From assembly GCA_017555925.1 (NCBI GenBank), contig JAFZFL010000242.1:1-9763 (forward strand): 9,763 nt of DNA, in the 5' to 3' direction. Positions 1-7,788 of the stretch are shown here, one piece after another. The notes under the pieces were generated by a model. It saw nothing but the letters and a program-made list of their open reading frames with translations, ran no database searches and was not told the origin of the DNA. This DNA comes from Bacteroidales bacterium. GTDB taxonomy: Bacteria; Bacteroidota; Bacteroidia; Bacteroidales; UBA932. Both the position numbers and the translations under genes were made by a program. The first letter of the stretch is position 1. The number at the start of each line of letters is the position of its first letter.

Positions 1-2886
1 ACCTGTTACAGTCATATTGGTTCTGCCGTCAAGTTTTGAATTTACAAGGACATTGAATCTCTTTTCCGGTTGGTACCATTTGCTCATTATCTTCATTACG
101 CCAACAGGATTGTTGTATACGTATACAGAGTCTCCTGTTATATCGAGGAACATATTGGAGTTGTTTCCGAATGTAGATACCCTTGCATTTCCGGAGAAGA
201 AGCCCTCTACATTGAATGGTCTGTTCAGGAAGAGGTTGAATACCCTTATATCAAACTTGTTGAGACCAATATCGAGAGAGTCCATTCTCTCTTTGGATAG
301 AAGTCCGTTGGCACTGAAGAATTGCTGGCCATTTTTAAGTTTGAAGTTGTTTATTAATAAAGTACTGTCGGACAATACAATATTAGCAGGATCAAAGTCC
401 CATTCATTCCCTTTAAGTTCTATATGGGAGGTGCTGTCTATATCAAAAATGAAATGCTCCTTTTCAAATTTGATTGTTGTACCCAAGTAAGCTTTGTTCC
501 TCTCTTCTGAATTGTTCTGGAATGCAAAGATGGCATCAAACAGATTCTCTTTACCTCTGATTGTAAAGCGTGAGCTGTCCATTTTCATTCCGGCCAATCT
601 TATGTTTTCGCTCTCAAGGTCAATATTTAGAAGCGAGTCTGTGTCTGATATATTGAGATTCAAATCTTTAAAGAAGTTGAGACCTAATGCAATACGTCCG
701 GATGTAAGGTTAAGGTCAAACCTGTTGCTGGTATCGATATGTGCGTTCAGCCGGCTGTTTTCCTGAATGAAGAGACCGGGACGAAGCAGCTGGCAAAGGG
801 CAAAAGTGTTGTATGTCTTGAGTTGCAGGTCGTACTCGTTCCCATCCCGAAGGGCTTCTTTATATTTGAAGCTGTTCATTTTCTCTTTGCCGCTCTCTGA
901 TGAAAAGAGATTTCCTGCATGCTGGTAAGCACTTAAGGCAATCACTTTATTTATGAATGATGTAGCCGGAGCTGTTCCATTGAACTCGGCATCCATAAAT
1001 GGTGCTGTAAGGGTTATATTGTAGTTCTCCTTACCTGCGTGCGATTTGAGTTTTACAGGACCGAGGTTATAGTTGCCGCTACTGTTCTTGTAACCTGCCG
1101 TAATTACATTTATATTTCCAAATATATCTTTTTGTGCAGTTGTATTGAAATTGGCAATTGTCCTGAAGTTCATTATTGACATAGAATCTCTGTTGTCAAG
1201 ATTCAGAGCTGCCAGATTTGCATAAGGAATATCTGCATAGAAGTTGTATTTGCTTCCCTCTTTAAGATTGAATGAGAGAAGACCCTGGAATATGAAATTA
1301 AGGTTAGGGTCGTGACAGATTATTTTGCCGTCAAAATATCTGTTGTTGTATTTGCCTACTGCATATATGTCTGAATAGTTGTAGCCGTTGAATCCAAGTC
1401 TGTTTATCCTTATGCTGTCTATAGATAGCGAGATGCCGCTTCTTTTGGTTACAATGGCAGATAGGGCACCATTCATGCCCAACTCTCCAACTGCTGGAAT
1501 CGAAAGTACTTTTCCTATATCAAAATCTTTACTCTCAACGCCTCCTTTTATTACAAAGCCATTAAGATTATTGTCATTTTTAAGCAGAATGTCAACATCA
1601 ATAGCTCCAACATTTGATGTGAGCGAACCATGGGCAACAAAGTCATCAGGCAAACCTATCAATGAGCCTTTGAACCGGTATCTGATACCGGGATGCAATC
1701 TCTTGAAGAATGGTATTCCAGAATTTCCATTAATTGCCCCAACAATTTTTGATATGTCATTACTGGTTGTGTAACAGTTATTTATCTCAACAACGCTCAT
1801 GGTCTCTTCTACATTGGGGAGTCCTGTCATTCTAACATTAATCTCCATGAATGTATTTCCCGACTCAGATGTCACCTGGATTGATCTGCTTCTCAAATCA
1901 CAAACAGGACCACCAACTGTGCCATTAAGGTATAAGCCGAGTGTACTGTTGTACAGGCTTGGGGCAATGCGTCCTATGGTCTTGAAGTTCAGGTAGGTGT
2001 TGTTGAGATCGGCCTCAAGTTTAACCCTGTCTACAAACTCCGAAAAGTCCTTTGGCGAATCATAATTCATACTGAAATGGTTTGCATTGATTTCAGTATA
2101 ATTGTCTGCAAGCAGGAGATTGTTTATGCTTGCATGGGTTGAATTCACCTCAATATTGCCTCTAAGTTCCCTGATAGCGAACCCGCTCTTGTCTCTTCCG
2201 CTTATATTTCTGATTTTTCCATAAATAGTACCCTCCTCCAATCTTACATTGTTAATGTTCACATTAATGTTTCTTACATCAAGATCATTGAAGTTAATGA
2301 TGCTGTCGCCCTTATGCGTATATCTGAGAGGATTGTTCAAGGTAAACCGGAAGTTCTCTATTTTCAGTGAGTTAGCCAGCAGGTTAAGCGGCAATGCTTT
2401 TTTTGATGTATCTTTCTCCTTGTCAGGATCAAGCTTGAAAATTCTCGACAGATTGGTCTGGCCATCCTCATCTCCCTCTTTTTGCAGATTGAAAACACCA
2501 TTCTCAATGTATATGCGGTTAAGGCTCGCTTTAAACTTCATCAAATCTGTACTCTTTAATGATACCGACAGTTTGCCGCAATGCAACAGGGTGTCGCTCT
2601 GATTGAAATGGCGTTTGAGGGAGTCGAGATGTGAAGATTGTTCAGTAGATACAATGGATACGTCCTGCAGGATAATCTTGTTGAAAAATACAAAGTATAC
2701 CTTGCCAATATCTATTTTCCCATCTATTTTTTTGGAAGCTGCCTTAACAATTTCCTTAATGATAAGAGTTTGCATTGCAGGGAACTGCAGCGCAACATAT
2801 CCTGTAATCTGAATGGCAATCAGTACAATAAGGATCCTGACAAATATTTTTTGCAGCGTTTTGATAAATTTAAGGTATAAATGCAT
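1..2886 (-). CDS. tamB: TamB/AsmA-like envelope translocation and assembly protein, 3' end outside window
   Basis: The minus-strand frame from the ATG at 2886-2884 stays open for 962 codons to the left edge, so only the N-terminal part is present. Seen: a basic start (MHLYLKFIKTLQK), then one hydrophobic segment at about residues 14-35, which fits an inner-membrane signal anchor. After it comes a long, low-complexity run of alternating polar and hydrophobic residues rich in Asn, Ile, Leu and Asp, with many short 'DIDS/NLNG/IENF'-type strands. This is the look of AsmA/TamB beta-taco proteins that span the periplasm. Known: TamB-family proteins take part in outer-membrane protein assembly and in phospholipid transfer between membranes, and Bacteroidota versions usually run to about 1,500 residues. 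The diagnostic C-terminal TamB (DUF490) domain would lie off the window, so the family is inferred from the N-terminal anchor, length, composition and divergent position next to tsaD. Another AsmA-like protein is the main alternative. Frames on the opposite strand here are shadows. Confidence 0.82.
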   Translation of the reverse strand, partial: MHLYLKFIKTLQKIFVRILIVLIAIQITGYVALQFPAMQTLIIKEIVKAASKKIDGKIDIGKVYFVFFNKIILQDVSIVSTEQSSHLDSLKRHFNQSDTLLHCGKLSVSLKSTDLMKFKASLNRIYIENGVFNLQKEGDEDGQTNLSRIFKLDPDKEKDTSKKALPLNLLANSLKIENFRFTLNNPLRYTHKGDSIINFNDLDVRNINVNINNVRLEEGTIYGKIRNISGRDKSGFAIRELRGNIEVNSTHASINNLLLADNYTEINANHFSMNYDSPKDFSEFVDRVKLEADLNNTYLNFKTIGRIAPSLYNSTLGLYLNGTVGGPVCDLRSRSIQVTSESGNTFMEINVRMTGLPNVEETMSVVEINNCYTTSNDISKIVGAINGNSGIPFFKRLHPGIRYRFKGSLIGLPDDFVAHGSLTSNVGAIDVDILLKNDNNLNGFVIKGGVESKDFDIGKVLSIPAVGELGMNGALSAIVTKRSGISLSIDSIRINRLGFNGYNYSDIYAVGKYNNRYFDGKIICHDPNLNFIFQGLLSFNLKEGSKYNFYADIPYANLAALNLDNRDSMSIMNFRTIANFNTTAQKDIFGNINVITAGYKNSSGNYNLGPVKLKSHAGKENYNITLTAPFMDAEFNGTAPATSFINKVIALSAYQHAGNLFSSESGKEKMNSFKYKEALRDGNEYDLQLKTYNTFALCQLLRPGLFIQENSRLNAHIDTSNRFDLNLTSGRIALGLNFFKDLNLNISDTDSLLNIDLESENIRLAGMKMDSSRFTIRGKENLFDAIFAFQNNSEERNKAYLGTTIKFEKEHFIFDIDSTSHIELKGNEWDFDPANIVLSDSTLLINNFKLKNGQQFFSANGLLSKERMDSLDIGLNKFDIRVFNLFLNRPFNVEGFFSGNARVSTFGNNSNMFLDITGDSVYVYNNPVGVMKIMSKWYQPEKRFNVLVNSKLDGRTNMTVTG

Positions 2887-2895
2887 TTTACTAAG

Positions 2896-2903
2896 CAAAA
2901 ATA
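2896..2903 (-). promoter_or_regulatory. Candidate Bacteroidota -7 element for the tamB-like gene
   Basis: Read on the minus strand this is TATTTTTG, a full match to the TAnnTTTG -7 consensus of the Bacteroidota primary sigma factor. It lies only 9 bases before the ATG at 2886, so a start site about 5-7 bases downstream would leave almost no leader. I see no clear TTTG -33 box at the usual spacing. In such an AT-rich spacer, a chance match is quite possible. Confidence 0.3.
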
Positions 2904-2918
2904 ATTAAAAAAACTGAG

Positions 2919-2926
2919 TAGATTTG
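2919..2926 (+). promoter_or_regulatory. Candidate Bacteroidota -7 element for tsaD
   Basis: TAGATTTG matches TAnnTTTG exactly and ends 19 bases before the tsaD ATG at 2946, giving a predicted leader of about 12-14 bases. No TTTG or TTG -33 box is visible at the expected distance upstream, where the sequence is A-rich. The element lies within the 59-bp divergent spacer shared with the tamB-like gene, so it is the only room for a tsaD promoter outside that coding region. Confidence 0.4.
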
Positions 2927-2945
2927 TAAAAATTTTAATATACGT

Positions 2946-3971
2946 ATGAGTTATCTGATTTTAGGTATAGAATCTTCTTGCGATGATACTTCGGCAGCTC
3001 TCCTGAGAGATGAAATGCTTCTTTCAAATGTTATGGCAAGCCAGGATGTTCACCGTAATTACGGAGGTGTAATTCCAGAATTGGCATCACGCGCACATCA
3101 AATAAATATACTCCCTGTTGTTGACCAGGCAATAAAACAGGCAGGGGTAAAACTTGAAGATATTGACGCCATTGCCTTTACACGTGGTCCAGGTCTTTTA
3201 GGGTCGTTGCTGGTAGGAACTTCTTTTGCCAAAGGTTTGTCATTGGCCATAAACAAGCCTCTTGTAGAGGTAAATCATCTTCAGGGTCATATTCTGTCGC
3301 ACTTTATACAACAACCCAATAAGGAGAATCGTTCTCCTGAGTTTCCTTTTTTGGCGCTTTTGGTCTCTGGTGGACATACACAAATTGTAAAAGTAACTGA
3401 TTATCTTAACTTTGAAGTTATAGGTCATACAATAGATGATGCTGTTGGCGAGGCTTTTGACAAGTGTGCAAAAATGATGGGATTGGGTTATCCTGGAGGT
3501 CCTGTCATTGACAAGCTTGCAAAGGAGGGTGATGAAAACAAATTCAAATTCTCAAAGCCCCATATTGCTGGACTGAATTATAGTTTTAGTGGTATAAAAA
3601 CCTCACTGCTATATTTTTTGCGTGATCAGTTAAAGGAGAATGAAAACTTTATAGAAGAGAATAAGGCTGATATATGCGCCTCATTCCAAAAGCATTTGAT
3701 TGATATACTTCTTGACAAACTTATTAAGGCTGTCAAGGAGACCGGAATAAAAACCATTACTTTGGGCGGCGGTGTATCTGCTAATTCGGGTTTGCGTAAC
3801 CGTATTGAGTATGAGGGCAAAAAACGCGGCTGGGATACGTTTATACCGGAATTCAAATTTACAACAGACAATGCTGCCATGATTGCAATGAGCGGATTGT
3901 GCAAGTTAAGACTGGGTATGACTTGTGATGTTGATGTTGCTCCAATTTCACGTGCTGCTGATATGAAGTAA
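2946..3971 (+). CDS. tsaD: tRNA N6-adenosine threonylcarbamoyltransferase TsaD
   Basis: TsaD (formerly Gcp/YgjD) transfers the threonylcarbamoyl group from threonylcarbamoyl-AMP to A37 of ANN-decoding tRNAs, working with TsaB and TsaE in the bacterial cytoplasm. The 341-residue protein has the family's normal full length. Motifs seen in order: IESSCDDT (residues 8-15), the metal-binding HLQGH (His111 and His115), SGGHTQ (141-146) in the nucleotide-binding fold, the DAVGEAFDK segment (165-173), GYPGG (181-185), NYSFSGIKTS (211-220), GGGVSAN (274-280), and TTDNAAMIA (306-314) with Asp308 as the third metal ligand. All key residues are intact. The ATG at 2946 puts MSYLILGIESS at the N-terminus, as expected for the family. 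The gene is divergent from the tamB-like gene and 46 bases upstream of the oxidoreductase gene on the same strand, so the latter two may be co-transcribed. No Shine-Dalgarno sequence is visible, which is normal for this phylum. Confidence 0.97.
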   Translation: MSYLILGIESSCDDTSAALLRDEMLLSNVMASQDVHRNYGGVIPELASRAHQINILPVVDQAIKQAGVKLEDIDAIAFTRGPGLLGSLLVGTSFAKGLSLAINKPLVEVNHLQGHILSHFIQQPNKENRSPEFPFLALLVSGGHTQIVKVTDYLNFEVIGHTIDDAVGEAFDKCAKMMGLGYPGGPVIDKLAKEGDENKFKFSKPHIAGLNYSFSGIKTSLLYFLRDQLKENENFIEENKADICASFQKHLIDILLDKLIKAVKETGIKTITLGGGVSANSGLRNRIEYEGKKRGWDTFIPEFKFTTDNAAMIAMSGLCKLRLGMTCDVDVAPISRAADMK

Positions 3972-4017
3972 GGGGCTTCTGTTATTTGTAATTTTTTGTC
4001 GGGAATAAATTTATATA

Positions 4018-5598
4018 ATGAGAGAGGTAGAAGTAATATTTGGTGCTGTAAAGCCACCACGTGAAGAGGAGTTGTTGGCAGCAGCTGCAAAGAAGGCTGG
4101 GTTAACTCTTAAGCAGGTTACAAGCCATCAGATTGTAAAACGTTCTCTGGATGCAAGAGGAAGTGCTGTGCAATACAGATACAGGGTTCAGATAGCTTCA
4201 AAAGGAGAGGAGCAGGTTGAGAAATATACATTGGCCCCATATATGAATGTGGCTGATGTTTCAGCTGACAAATATGTTGTGATTGTGGGAGCCGGCCCGG
4301 CAGGTCTTTTTGCCGCTTTGACTCTTTTGCAGAGAGGTTTCAAACCAATTATAGTTGAGCGTGGCAAAGATGTGCATGCCCGCAAATTTGATATGGCCCT
4401 CCTTTCTAAAGAGGGTGTTGTAAATCCCAATTCAAACTACTGCTTTGGAGAGGGTGGTGCAGGTACATTCTCAGATGGAAAACTGTATACCCGTTCAAAT
4501 AAAAGGGGTGATATACGCAAAGTATTGCACCAGTTTGTACAATTCGGGGCCGACAGTTCAATTCTCATAGAGTCTCACGCACATATAGGCAGCGACAAGT
4601 TGCCGCGCATAATTGAGGCTATGAGAAACTCCATAATTGAACATGGAGGAGAGGTGCATTTCAATACAAGGGCTGTAGATTTTGTTAAGTCTGATGATGG
4701 CAGTTGGAATGTTGTGTGTGAAAAGGTTGCCGGTGGTGCAGATGAGTCAGTTGCCGGAAATGTCACATTCACCGCACCAAACGTAATTTTGGCTACCGGT
4801 CACTCTGCAAGGGATATATATGAACTCTTCAATAAAAAGGGTTGGGAGATAGAGGCCAAAGGATTTGCATTGGGTGTAAGGGCAGAGCATCCGCAACAGC
4901 TTATCAATAAGATCCAATATAGGGGAAAATATCATCCGTCGCTTCCTGCAGCAGAGTATTCTCTTGTATGCCAGGTAGATGGAAGAGGTGTCTTCTCTTT
5001 CTGCATGTGTCCTGGCGGTATTCTTGTGCCATCTGCAACAGAGCAGGGTGAAGGCGTTTTAAACGGAATGAGCAACTCTATGCGTAATTCAAAATGGGCA
5101 AATGCCGGTATAGTAGTGTCTGTAGATCCGGATGATGTGCCGGAGTATGCATCTCATGGACCTCTGCAGTTATTACGTTTCCAGCAGGATGTTGAACGCA
5201 AGATGTTTGAGTATACAGGCTCAATAAAGGCCCCTGCGCAGAGAATGAATGACTTTGTACGTGGCAAAGTTTCAGCAGATCTGCCAAAGACATCGTATGT
5301 TCCTGGAGTGGTATCTGCTCCGTTACATGAACTTCTTCCTCCTTTTGTGGCCGACAGATTGAGAAAAGCCTTTCTCGAGTTCAATAAGAAGATGTATGGA
5401 TATTATACATCTGATGCACTTTTGCTGGCAGTTGAGTCGCGGACATCATCTCCTGTACGTATTCCACGTGATCCCGAAACAATGCAGCATCTCTCATTGA
5501 AAGGAATTTATCCATGTGGAGAGGGTGCCGGATATTCTGGAGGTATTGTTTCATCTGCATTGGACGGTATAAATGCAGCTGAAAAGATTTCGGAATAA
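4018..5598 (+). CDS. NAD(P)/FAD-dependent oxidoreductase, uncharacterised FAD-dependent dehydrogenase family (COG2509-like)
   Basis: A 526-residue predicted cytoplasmic flavoprotein with no signal peptide or membrane segment. Residues 1-80 form a small N-terminal region rich in charged residues (PPREEELL, KKAGL) ahead of the flavin fold. The Rossmann motif VVIVGAGPAGLFAA lies at 87-100 (GxGxxG at 91-96), with the acidic end of strand two at Glu114 (IIVERG). Further FAD-contact segments are FGEGGAGTFSDGKL (143-156), ATGHSARD (259-266) and the C-terminal PCGEGAGYSGGIVSSALDG (499-517). This order, with an N-terminal domain before the GAGPAG motif and a GEGAGYAGGI-type ending, is characteristic of the COG2509-type dehydrogenases, whose substrate is not established. 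It lies 46 bases after tsaD on the same strand and ends just before a strong hairpin, so it is probably the last gene of a tsaD unit. A link to tRNA modification is only a guess from position. The start ATG at 4018 is preceded by an AT-rich leader. Family assignment is firm; the reaction is unknown. Confidence 0.9.
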   Translation: MREVEVIFGAVKPPREEELLAAAAKKAGLTLKQVTSHQIVKRSLDARGSAVQYRYRVQIASKGEEQVEKYTLAPYMNVADVSADKYVVIVGAGPAGLFAALTLLQRGFKPIIVERGKDVHARKFDMALLSKEGVVNPNSNYCFGEGGAGTFSDGKLYTRSNKRGDIRKVLHQFVQFGADSSILIESHAHIGSDKLPRIIEAMRNSIIEHGGEVHFNTRAVDFVKSDDGSWNVVCEKVAGGADESVAGNVTFTAPNVILATGHSARDIYELFNKKGWEIEAKGFALGVRAEHPQQLINKIQYRGKYHPSLPAAEYSLVCQVDGRGVFSFCMCPGGILVPSATEQGEGVLNGMSNSMRNSKWANAGIVVSVDPDDVPEYASHGPLQLLRFQQDVERKMFEYTGSIKAPAQRMNDFVRGKVSADLPKTSYVPGVVSAPLHELLPPFVADRLRKAFLEFNKKMYGYYTSDALLLAVESRTSSPVRIPRDPETMQHLSLKGIYPCGEGAGYSGGIVSSALDGINAAEKISE

Positions 5599-5605
5599 AA
5601 GAAGA

Positions 5606-5641
5606 GAGGGTGATTCAAAAATATACTTTTGAGTCACCCTC
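5606..5641. terminator. Bidirectional intrinsic-type terminator between convergent genes
   Basis: A 15-bp stem pairs 5606-5620 (GAGGGTGATTCAAAA) with 5627-5641, with one T-G wobble and a 6-base ATATAC loop. The outer flanks (AGA at 5603-5605 against TCT at 5643-5645) could extend it past a one-base bulge at 5642. On the plus strand it begins 7 bases after the oxidoreductase stop and runs into a T-rich tail. On the minus strand, which follows the slyD stop at 5667, the stem is followed by TTCTTTTATT, a better U-rich tract. Its position midway between two converging genes supports service to both strands. Confidence 0.85.
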
Positions 5642-5666
5642 CTCTCTTATGTTATAATGCTATTTA

Positions 5667-6218
5667 TTAATGGCAGCCACCGCAACCGCAAGATGAGCAG
5701 TCACCTGCAGTAGAACATCCGCCACCGCATGAACTTACTTTCTCATTGAAAAGACCATTGGTAAGCTCTGTTTCAGTAGCTTCTCTAATCTCCTCAACTT
5801 TACCTGAGAAGTGTAGTGAAGCACCTGCAAGAGGATGGTTGAAGTTCATTACAATAGTATTCTCCTTAACCTCGTCAATTGCACCTTGAAGGCGGTTGCC
5901 CTCAGAATCCATCATAGGAAGTACGTTACCCACGAACAATACATTATCCTGGATTTTGCCGTCAATCTCAAATACAGATTTTGGAAGCTCTACAATTGCA
6001 TCTTCGTTTACATTGCCGTATGCATCCGGAGCATCAAGAGTAAAGTCAAATGTATCTCCAACTTTTTTGCCTTTAATATTCTCCTCAAATTTTGGAAGAA
6101 GGTAACCTGTTCCAAAGATGAACATCATAGGTTTTTCAGCTTTTACTGTCTCAATGATGTCGCCGTCAACCTCAAGTGTATATGAAAGCGAAACCACTTT
6201 ATTCAAATCAATAGTCAT
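5667..6218 (-). CDS. slyD: SlyD-like FKBP-type peptidyl-prolyl cis-trans isomerase with Cys-rich tail
   Basis: A 183-residue cytoplasmic prolyl isomerase/chaperone of the SlyD class. The FKBP domain is split: residues 1 to about 68 (VSLSYTLEVDGDIIET, then GTGYLLPKFEENIKGKKVGD and DAPDAYG) and about 125-145 (MNFNHPLAGASLHF, the closing family motif). Between them is an insert-in-flap chaperone domain at about 70-122 (VELPKSVFEI ... LPMMDSEGNRLQGAIDEV). The last 20 residues are a Cys/Gly tail with Cys at 164, 168, 174, 177, 179 and 182 and a final His183, comparable in kind to the metal-binding tail of E. coli SlyD, though shorter and with far less His. Known: SlyD aids folding and, in some bacteria, nickel delivery to hydrogenase. 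Metal binding by this tail is inferred. It is the last minus-strand gene, 44 bases after nhaC, and ends at the shared hairpin. It has its own AAGGAG and a weak promoter candidate upstream. Confidence 0.94.
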   Translation of the reverse strand: MTIDLNKVVSLSYTLEVDGDIIETVKAEKPMMFIFGTGYLLPKFEENIKGKKVGDTFDFTLDAPDAYGNVNEDAIVELPKSVFEIDGKIQDNVLFVGNVLPMMDSEGNRLQGAIDEVKENTIVMNFNHPLAGASLHFSGKVEEIREATETELTNGLFNEKVSSCGGGCSTAGDCSSCGCGGCH

Positions 6219-6228
6219 AATTTATTTT

Positions 6229-6234
6229 CTCCTT
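6229..6234 (-). promoter_or_regulatory. Shine-Dalgarno-like AAGGAG before slyD
   Basis: On the minus strand AAGGAG lies 10 bases upstream of the slyD ATG at 6218. It supports that start and stands out because the other starts in this window have AT-rich leaders without such a sequence, as is usual in Bacteroidota. The spacing is slightly long for a classical site, so its contribution to initiation is uncertain. Confidence 0.45.
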
Positions 6235-6250
6235 GTTATAATTGTGTCTG

Positions 6251-6281
6251 CAAATGTCACCTTTATTTTTGATTTAAACAA
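6251..6281 (-). promoter_or_regulatory. Weak candidate internal promoter for slyD
   Basis: On the minus strand, TTGT (6281-6278) is followed after 19 bases by GACATTTG (6258-6251), one mismatch from the TAnnTTTG -7 element. The 19-base spacing is the one expected for a Bacteroidota promoter. It overlaps the last codons of nhaC and would give slyD a leader of about 25-30 bases. Both boxes are imperfect, so this is a suggestion that slyD may also be transcribed separately from nhaC. Confidence 0.25.
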
Positions 6282-7738
6282 TTTTTTTTCTCTCTTTTTA
6301 TACTCTTGCCGAACCTGTAGATTTTGTATCCTGCTGCCGCTACAAATATTGAAATGACAGGAGAGAGGTAGTTGAAGAAGCAGTATGGCAGGTAAGTCAG
6401 CGTTGGTACTCCAAGTACACTTGACTGAACAACACCGCATGTGTTCCATGGAACAAGCACAGATGTTACAGTTGCAGAGTCTTCGAGTGAACGGCTCAAC
6501 AAGCGGGCCTCATATCCGTTGTCTTTGTAGACCTGGGTGAACATCTTTCCGGGGATGAGTATAGACATATACTGGTCTGAAATTACAATGTTGCAGAATA
6601 CGCATGTTCCTATTGTAGAGGCAACAAGGCTTGTTGCACTCTTCATTGCTCCTGCAATCTTCTCGGTTACAGCATTTATATAGCCTGCAGATTCCATTAC
6701 TCCACCAAAACATACAACGCACAATATCAGCCAGATTGTATTCATCATACCTCCCATACCATTTGTTGATGCCAGTCCGTTAAGTATGTCGTTTCCTGTT
6801 TCAATATCTACATGTGATGAGAGCATCTTTAATGGAACATATATATAGCGCATAAGTTCACCCTCCGAATATGGCGATATCTGGTTAATGATGTCGGGTT
6901 GGGCGAACATTGCAACAACTACAGCAACCACTGCAGATAAAAAGAGTGTTATGAATGGCGACAATTTCTTGAATATCAAGAATATGGTAAAGCATGGTAT
7001 TAGCAGTAACCATAATGAAATATTGTACGTGCTTGCAATTTCGGCACATTGTTGTTCCACATCAAGTGTTGAATTTACAGGAATAAAGAAACCGGCTACA
7101 GCAAAAATGACTCCTACAAGTATAAATGTTGGTATATTGGTTATGGTCATATACTTGATATGTTTGTACAAATCCACTTCCGATATGCTTGCTGCAAGAT
7201 TTGTAGTATCTGACAGCGGCGACAGCTTGTCTCCCAGATATGCACCTGAGATGATAGCACCAGCCAACCAACCTGAATGGAATCCAAGAATCTCACCAGT
7301 ACTTATCATTGCAACTCCAATTGTGCCTATAGTTGTCCATGAACTGCCGGCCATAAGTGATATAACACCTGTGAAAATAAAGACAATAAGTAAGAAAACA
7401 GATGGGTGTATAACCTTGAGACCGTAGTAAATCAGTGTGGGAACAACTCCGGACTGTATCCAGGATGCGGTTAATGCTCCAATCATCAGTAGTATAAAGA
7501 TTGCACCTCCTGTGTTTGAAAGATTTTTTAATATGCCCGCTTCAATTTTCTCCCATGGAATATTGAGTTTGAACATGGCTACAAGCGCTCCAACTATTGC
7601 AGCTGTAACAAGTGCCATTTGAGATGGACCATTAGTGAGTTCATCTCCAAACAGATAAACGCCTACTGCCATAATTGCTATGAGAATGATAACAGGCAGA
7701 ATTGCCATAAAAAGAGTTGGTTTTTTAGCTGTATTCAT
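6263..7738 (-). CDS. nhaC: NhaC-family Na+/H+ antiporter
   Basis: A 491-residue polytopic inner-membrane protein. Many hydrophobic segments are visible, among them about 9-30, 41-56, 78-98, 112-130, 136-150, 157-168, 200-220, 241-257, 262-280, 334-350, 368-386 and 455-472. The most telling motif is GAYLGDKLSPLSDTTNLA (165-182), a highly conserved stretch of NhaC-type antiporters in which polar residues lie within the membrane. A second conserved part reads SDQYMSILIPGKMF (387-400) followed by RSLEDSATVTSVLVPWNTCG (416-435). Known: NhaC exchanges external protons for internal Na+ and helps pH and sodium homeostasis; some members of the wider family exchange malate and lactate, so the substrate is inferred from the family. 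The C-terminus ends in a basic cytoplasmic tail (KSIKREKK). The gene lies 50 bases after pmbA and 44 before slyD on the same strand. No SD is seen at its ATG, and the gap before it holds no clear promoter or terminator, which fits read-through from tldD-pmbA. Confidence 0.93.
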   Translation of the reverse strand: MNTAKKPTLFMAILPVIILIAIMAVGVYLFGDELTNGPSQMALVTAAIVGALVAMFKLNIPWEKIEAGILKNLSNTGGAIFILLMIGALTASWIQSGVVPTLIYYGLKVIHPSVFLLIVFIFTGVISLMAGSSWTTIGTIGVAMISTGEILGFHSGWLAGAIISGAYLGDKLSPLSDTTNLAASISEVDLYKHIKYMTITNIPTFILVGVIFAVAGFFIPVNSTLDVEQQCAEIASTYNISLWLLLIPCFTIFLIFKKLSPFITLFLSAVVAVVVAMFAQPDIINQISPYSEGELMRYIYVPLKMLSSHVDIETGNDILNGLASTNGMGGMMNTIWLILCVVCFGGVMESAGYINAVTEKIAGAMKSATSLVASTIGTCVFCNIVISDQYMSILIPGKMFTQVYKDNGYEARLLSRSLEDSATVTSVLVPWNTCGVVQSSVLGVPTLTYLPYCFFNYLSPVISIFVAAAGYKIYRFGKSIKREKKNCLNQK

Positions 7739-7788
7739 TTATTAAATATTTTTGTTCACTACTATTTGTCCAATTGTATTTGCTGATT

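Noticed and set aside
17..2880. Many plus-strand frames of 65-157 codons through the left third
   Set aside because: They run antisense to one uninterrupted minus-strand frame of 962 codons, have no recognisable domains, and break up repeatedly; the minus-strand frame explains the whole stretch.
3626..4090. Minus-strand frame of 154 codons across the end of tsaD and the start of the oxidoreductase
   Set aside because: It lies opposite two well-supported genes and its translation shows no family features. The conserved motifs of TsaD in the plus frame are decisive.
6888..7427. Plus-strand frame of 179 codons inside nhaC
   Set aside because: The opposite strand of a hydrophobic, codon-biased gene often stays open. 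The NhaC motifs in the minus frame account for the region, and this frame lacks any promoter or domain.
7739..7788. Search for a promoter or terminator between pmbA and nhaC
   Set aside because: The 50 bases are AT-rich but show no TAnnTTTG match on the minus strand and no stable hairpin, so neither was called.
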